Positions 61,963 through 64,000 of a DNA stretch of 64,000 nucleotides are shown one piece after another (positions within the stretch are counted from its first letter, which is position 1; the number at the start of each line of letters is the position of its first letter). The notes under the pieces were generated by a model. It was not told where the DNA came from. It ran no database searches and was given only the letters and a program-made list of their open reading frames with translations. The stretch comes from Nocardia jejuensis NBRC 103114 (GTDB taxonomy: Bacteria > Actinomycetota > Actinomycetes > Mycobacteriales > Mycobacteriaceae), in contig NZ_BDBU01000006.1 of assembly GCF_001613145.1 (NCBI RefSeq), positions 62,001 through 126,000 on the forward strand. The letters are read 5' to 3'. The position numbers were made by a program, and so were the translations under genes.

Positions 61963-62354
61963 TCGACACAAAGTATTACGGCTACCCATGAGTACGTCGC
62001 GACGAGGCGCGTCGAGCGAGAACCGGAGGGGTGTGTCCGGGCCATACAGCCGGGGTGACCTCATCTGAACCCGCGAGTCGGGGTTCGTGATCACCGAGTG
62101 TCCCCGCCGGGCGGTGGCTGCGGCCGGGGATCGACACATTCTGCCAGTAGCGCCGACGACGCGCCAAATCGCCCCCGGGGGCCGTCGCGGTCACGCTTCA
62201 TCCACGAAGCCTAGGCGTCCCGAATCACCCCCGGGTAAAGGGAAACTCGCACGTCCGGCCGCGACTGCGGAGAACTGTCACAACTTGGACCCGGTCGCGG
62301 CGGTGAGGTGTCAGGCCTGCTTGGCAGCGGCCCGGTGAGGTGTGCGCTCCGGTG

Positions 62355-64000
62355 TCAGGCCGGAGCGGCCTCGGGGGCCGAGCGGACCACCTCGGACTCG
62401 GGCCGCACCACCTCGGGAACCGGCCGCACCACCTCGGGAACCGACCGCCGCGCGCTCTGCGGTCCCGGCCGCCGCAGACCACGAGGGGAGGACAACCGCC
62501 CCGGCTCCGGAGCGGACAGCGGCACTTCGGGATTCGAGGCCACGCGGTCGAGAGTCGCGGGCGCGATCTCCGCAACCGCGGACGCCGCCATCGCGGGAGC
62601 GGCGTGTCCGGACCGAACCCAGACGCTCGACAGGCCGCCCGAGACCAGCCGCACGCGCCACTCGTTGCCGACCCCGGGGTGATCGGTGCGGCGATGCATT
62701 CCCCGCGTCTCCGTGCGAGCCAGCGCGCTGTATTTGGTCCAGCGGGCCACGGCCAGCAGGGCGGCGGCCTGACGGGCGCGCAGCCGGTGCGCACCCGAAC
62801 CGCCGAGATCGAATTCCGCCCCCGGCCACATGGCGTCGAGCTCGCCGATGCTGTCGCGCAGACTGCCGTCGCTGCGCCAGTAGCTGCGACGCAGCGGCAG
62901 CGTGTGTTCCTGCACCAGCCCGACGACCGCGCGCGGATCGATGCGGTTCCGCGCACCGAGCCCGGCTCCGGGCACCGGGCGCACCCTGCCCAGAGTGGGC
63001 CTGGTGCGCGCGAATCGGGCCGCACCCGCCCCCGCCCACACGCCGGAGGAGATCGCCCAGGCCCCGTTCTGGCCGCCGAAACCGCTGACCGCGCCGGTGA
63101 TCGGCTCCCGGGTGGTGACGTCGCCCGCGCCGTACAGGCCCGGAACGGAGGTGGCGCAATCGGCTCCGATCAGCCGCACTCCGCCGGTGCCGCGGACCGT
63201 ACCCTCGAGCACCGCCCGCATCGGCACCCGACCGGTCGGGTCGGGCCCGGTGCGGCGTTCGAGTTCGGCGCGCAGTTCCTCGGGCAGCTCCGCCAGCGCC
63301 GCGTACACCCGGCGGCCGTCCGCGATGGCAGCGAAAACCTGTGCGCGCGAACCACTTCCGCCGCCGTGCAGCACCTCGCGCGCTTCGTCGTACATGGTGG
63401 CGAACGGAACGGATCGATCCAGCGGGAATCCGGATCGACCGGGCGCGCCGCCCAGCTGGAACGGCGCGGCGCAGGGCACCAGCGAGTACGCGTTGGAGAA
63501 CTCCATACCCGAGAGTTCGGCTCCGGCTTCCGCGCCCATCAGCAGGCCGTCGCCGGTGTCCACATCGGTGCCCGCACCGCCGGACAGGAACGCGCAGCCG
63601 CCGGTCGCCAGCACCACCGAGCGCGCCCGCACCGTCCAGGCCCGGAAACCGTCGCGCAGTGCCACCCCGGTCGCACCGGACACGACGCCGTCACCATCGG
63701 TGATCAGCTGCAACGCCGGATGATGATCGAGGATTCGCACGCCCGCGACGACCAGGCTGCGCCGCAGCCGGCCCAGATACCGCGCACCGTCGAGATACAC
63801 CCGCGCGGGTCGTTCGGCGTGATCGCCCTGGAAGCGGAAACCGTCCCGCACGAGTTGCCCGACACGCCGGTGCGTCTCCTCCAGCACCCGGTGCATCCAC
63901 TCCGGATCGCCGAGGCCGCCACCGTGCAGGTAACTCTGCGCGACCACCTCTTCGCGCGCCCCGTCCGTCGGAATGTTCCACAGGGTGACCCCGCCGTGGG
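62355..64000 (-). CDS. FAD-dependent dehydrogenase (fumarate reductase/AprA-like flavoprotein), N-terminus outside window
   Basis: At least 547 residues are visible; the frame runs in from the window edge (HGGVTLWNIPTDGAREEVVAQSYLHGGG), so the FAD-binding N-terminus lies beyond 64000. Seen are the capping domain, SVVLATGGCAF, GAEAGAELSGMEFSNAYSLVP, and the FAD-binding GLYGAGDVTTREPITGAVSGFGGQNGAWAISSG, followed by a helical C-terminal domain (LPLRRSYWRS, ARTETRGMHRRTDHPGVGNEWRVRLV). This is the fumarate reductase/L-aspartate oxidase/adenylylsulfate reductase alpha group. The last 70 residues form a Pro/Val/Arg-rich tail with short repeats. Which partner protein it uses depends on the upstream gene, not visible here. 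Confidence 0.8.
   Translation of the reverse strand, partial: HGGVTLWNIPTDGAREEVVAQSYLHGGGLGDPEWMHRVLEETHRRVGQLVRDGFRFQGDHAERPARVYLDGARYLGRLRRSLVVAGVRILDHHPALQLITDGDGVVSGATGVALRDGFRAWTVRARSVVLATGGCAFLSGGAGTDVDTGDGLLMGAEAGAELSGMEFSNAYSLVPCAAPFQLGGAPGRSGFPLDRSVPFATMYDEAREVLHGGGSGSRAQVFAAIADGRRVYAALAELPEELRAELERRTGPDPTGRVPMRAVLEGTVRGTGGVRLIGADCATSVPGLYGAGDVTTREPITGAVSGFGGQNGAWAISSGVWAGAGAARFARTRPTLGRVRPVPGAGLGARNRIDPRAVVGLVQEHTLPLRRSYWRSDGSLRDSIGELDAMWPGAEFDLGGSGAHRLRARQAAALLAVARWTKYSALARTETRGMHRRTDHPGVGNEWRVRLVSGGLSSVWVRSGHAAPAMAASAVAEIAPATLDRVASNPEVPLSAPEPGRLSSPRGLRRPGPQSARRSVPEVVRPVPEVVRPESEVVRSAPEAAPA
62358..62444 (-). repeat. Coding repeats at the flavoprotein C-terminus
   Basis: Three or four tandem units of about seven residues (PEVVRP, PEVVRP, SEVVRS, then SAPEAAP), with near-identical DNA, end the flavoprotein. 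They form a disordered tail rather than a domain. Confidence 0.65.

Larger units (their letters stand above)
61805..62354. other. Long intergenic region upstream of malic enzyme
   Basis: 550 bases with no supported gene; the first 200 are lower in GC. Two inverted repeats occur: AACCGT-TTG-ACGGTT at 61832-61846, 28 bases from the malic enzyme start, and TTGCCAC-N6-GTGGCAA at 61943-61962. The stretch 62060-62354 shows nothing recognised. Confidence 0.5.

Overview
This window is high-GC actinobacterial DNA, most like Nocardia or a close mycolic-acid relative. The basis is the mycobacterial-type fused 2-oxoglutarate decarboxylase/dehydrogenase (kgd), paired FadE-type acyl-CoA dehydrogenases, an MptpB-like phosphatase, a FadD15-type ligase, frequent GTG/TTG starts and many apparently leaderless genes. 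It is ordinary chromosome: no rRNA, complete tRNA, insertion sequence, phage gene or CRISPR array was found. About 52 genes are supported, two of them cut by the window ends.

1-10.8 kb: end of an HMG-CoA-lyase-type gene, small membrane and surface proteins, a PimC/PimD-like acyl-CoA dehydrogenase pair, a secreted protein, a DEAD-box RNA helicase, a nitrilase-fold amidase and a phosphoribosyltransferase. 10.3-17.1 kb is the oddest part: a gamma-carbonic-anhydrase-like protein, an alpha/beta hydrolase whose catalytic fold is split by about 400 residues of low-complexity and repeated sequence, a divergent 1202-residue RecB-nuclease/helicase relative with eroded catalytic motifs, then two tandem-repeat arrays.

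17-28.3 kb: a PLP aldolase/racemase-fold enzyme, a TetR-like domain without a DNA-binding domain, a tyrosine phosphatase, a truncated adenylate-forming enzyme, an enoyl-CoA hydratase, a Xi-class quinone reductase, an AraC/VOC pair and a small ABC export set. 28.3-40.5 kb: a fused double ABC exporter, kgd, a transglutaminase-like protein, a PadR regulator with its DHA2 drug transporter, and a Uma2 nuclease-fold protein.

40.6-49.2 kb: a membrane-anchored molybdenum oxidoreductase, a FadD15-like ligase and a Baeyer-Villiger monooxygenase / SDR / lipase operon divergent from a TetR gene, with a palindrome and a well-formed promoter between them. 49.2-52.1 kb: a free-standing TrpF, an EamA transporter and a membrane-anchored alpha/alpha-toroid protein, possibly a small metabolite locus. 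52.1-56.9 kb: a complete osmoprotectant (OpuC-type) importer plus a divergent second binding protein. 56.9-64 kb: a CBS-domain protein behind a CRP-like site, a two-component system, a fatty acid hydroxylase, NAD-type malic enzyme and the end of a FAD-dependent dehydrogenase.

Starts were chosen from Shine-Dalgarno (SD) matches or from TANNNT-like -10 boxes 5-9 bases before the start codon, a pattern that recurs across the window. All family calls come from motif reading; no database search was run.
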